This document shows positions 5,690 through 6,584 of a DNA stretch of 6,584 nucleotides, one piece after another. Position 1 is the first letter of the stretch; each line of letters begins with the position of its first letter. The DNA is taken from NCBI GenBank assembly GCA_903930665.1, contig CAIYZI010000234.1, forward strand, positions 1 to 6,584, read 5' to 3'. This DNA is from an uncultured beta proteobacterium. Lineage in GTDB: Bacteria; Pseudomonadota; Gammaproteobacteria; Burkholderiales; Burkholderiaceae. The position numbers were made by a program, and so were the translations under genes. The notes beneath the pieces were generated by a model that did no database searches, was not told the DNA's origin, and worked only from the letters and a program-made list of their open reading frames with translations.

Positions 5690-6564
5690 CTCCCCGATGA
5701 GCCACCACCACCAAAGCCACCGCCACCCCCACTAAATCCACCACCTCCGCCACCACCACTGCTATAGCCACCAAATCCGCGACCACCAAAGCCAATCCCC
5801 GTTAAGGCAACAACCAAGGCAAGCACTCCCGCTATCAGAGCCATGGAAATCGCCCCAAAAATAAACCAAGCCATTACAGCAACAAAACCCCCAGTGACTA
5901 ATGAGCCTGGCAATCTACCCAACATAGACCTTAAGATACCGCCAAGAATTAATGCAACAATCAAAATTACTGGAAAGAAAGAGCCAATATCAGGCTGACT
6001 ACGGTAATCGTTGGCTGGTATAGATGTTGGAGCGGGCAAGGCTTCACCATCAATTACGGTCATTACCGCATTGACCCCAGCGCTGATGCCGCCATAAAAG
6101 TCTTGCTGCTTAAAGTGCGGCACAATAATTTGATCAATGATGCGCTTGCTCGTGACATCGGTTAATACACCCTCTAAACCATAACCCACTTCAATACGAA
6201 GCGCCCTATCGTCTTTTGCAACAATGAGAATCGCTCCGTCATCGACTTTCTTGCGACCAATTTTCCATTGATCGCCAAGCCGAATACCGTACTGTTCAAT
6301 GGATTCTGGAGCAGTTGTTGGAATAATCAATACTACGATCTGACTACCCTTTCGAGCCTCAAATTGACTTAAGGTTTGATCTAAAGCGGCAATCTCACTG
6401 ACACTAAGAGTACCAGTTTGATCAATCACCCTAGCCGTTAAGGCGGGAATGGCTTGCTGGGCCACTGCTCCATGAGAAAAGCCCAGCAATAGGCAAGGCA
6501 CTAGACATAGTGAAATCCACAATCTTTTCACTAATAAGGCCTTCCTTGAGCCCAAGATTTTCAT
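5683..6564 (-). CDS. YgcG-like TPM-domain membrane protein with glycine-rich tail
   Basis: 293 residues. A basic, hydrophobic signal peptide (residues 1-35) ends A-V-A before Q36-Q. A TPM domain follows at about 42-172, with V-I-D-Q-T-G-T-L-S, F-E-x-R-K-G-S-Q-I-V-V-L, W100-K-I-G-R-K-K-V-D-D-G, R-I-E-V-G-Y-G-L-E-G (123-132) and D-F-Y-G-G-I. After a linker come hydrophobic segments at about 195-215 and 222-258, then a tail of nearly pure Gly/Ser (260-291) ending S-G-R-W. This is the standard layout of YgcG-like proteins. The TPM domain would face the periplasm. The family often sits beside LemA, and the ATG at 6562-6564 is preceded by a TAA five bases away that may end such a gene beyond the right edge. 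No strong ribosome site precedes it, which fits coupling to an upstream gene. Function is unproven; a role in membrane or envelope stress is a guess. Confidence 0.92.
   Translation of the reverse strand: MKILGSRKALLVKRLWISLCLVPCLLLGFSHGAVAQQAIPALTARVIDQTGTLSVSEIAALDQTLSQFEARKGSQIVVLIIPTTAPESIEQYGIRLGDQWKIGRKKVDDGAILIVAKDDRALRIEVGYGLEGVLTDVTSKRIIDQIIVPHFKQQDFYGGISAGVNAVMTVIDGEALPAPTSIPANDYRSQPDIGSFFPVILIVALILGGILRSMLGRLPGSLVTGGFVAVMAWFIFGAISMALIAGVLALVVALTGIGFGGRGFGGYSSGGGGGGGFSGGGGGFGGGGSSGRW
5694..5775 (-). repeat. Low-complexity glycine-codon tract in the YgcG-like gene
   Basis: On the plus strand this stretch is built of imperfect CCACC/CCGCC triplet repeats. On the coding strand these are runs of GGT/GGC/GGG codons for the Gly-rich tail (residues about 264-290). 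The codons are mixed rather than one pure repeat, which argues for selection on protein composition rather than recent slippage. No independent function is seen. Confidence 0.7.
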
Positions 6565-6584
6565 ATGACTTACTTAGCTGCGGG

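Overview
The window looks like a piece of a betaproteobacterial chromosome of moderate to low GC content. The proteins (a YgcG-type and a cytosolic TPM protein in tandem, DUF2789, a YbaK-type deacylase, DUF2165) and their codon use suggest a freshwater Burkholderiaceae such as Polynucleobacter. That assignment is inference from protein style only. No rRNA, tRNA, IS element or CRISPR array is visible.

Layout from left to right. A plus-strand gene enters from outside the window and ends at 1080. It encodes an ATP-grasp-like enzyme whose motifs run in a circularly permuted order. All other genes lie on the minus strand and are read right to left. Gene 1132-1632 is a DUF2165 four-helix membrane protein, and 1693-3360 is an exported type-B carboxylesterase directly upstream of it; these two may be co-transcribed. 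A strong intrinsic terminator at 3515-3552 separates them from a second run of minus-strand genes. In transcription order that run is a YgcG-like TPM protein (6564-5683), a soluble TPM protein (5689-5180, overlapping by 7 nt), a DUF2789 protein (5118-4888), a YbaK-type aminoacyl-tRNA deacylase (4822-4334), a 61-residue two-helix membrane protein (4264-4079) and a 152-residue protein that resembles a small K+ channel with a degenerate filter (4041-3583). Gaps in this run are 37-69 nt and no hairpin terminator is seen inside it, so it could be one transcription unit ending at 3515-3552. It very likely continues upstream past the right edge.

The genes do not form one obvious pathway. Recognisable units are the TPM pair (membrane or envelope role, function poorly known), the esterase/DUF2165 pair, and the two small membrane proteins next to the deacylase. 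The items most worth following up are the permuted ATP-grasp enzyme and the channel-like protein with an altered selectivity filter. No clearly new multi-gene system can be demonstrated from this sequence alone.
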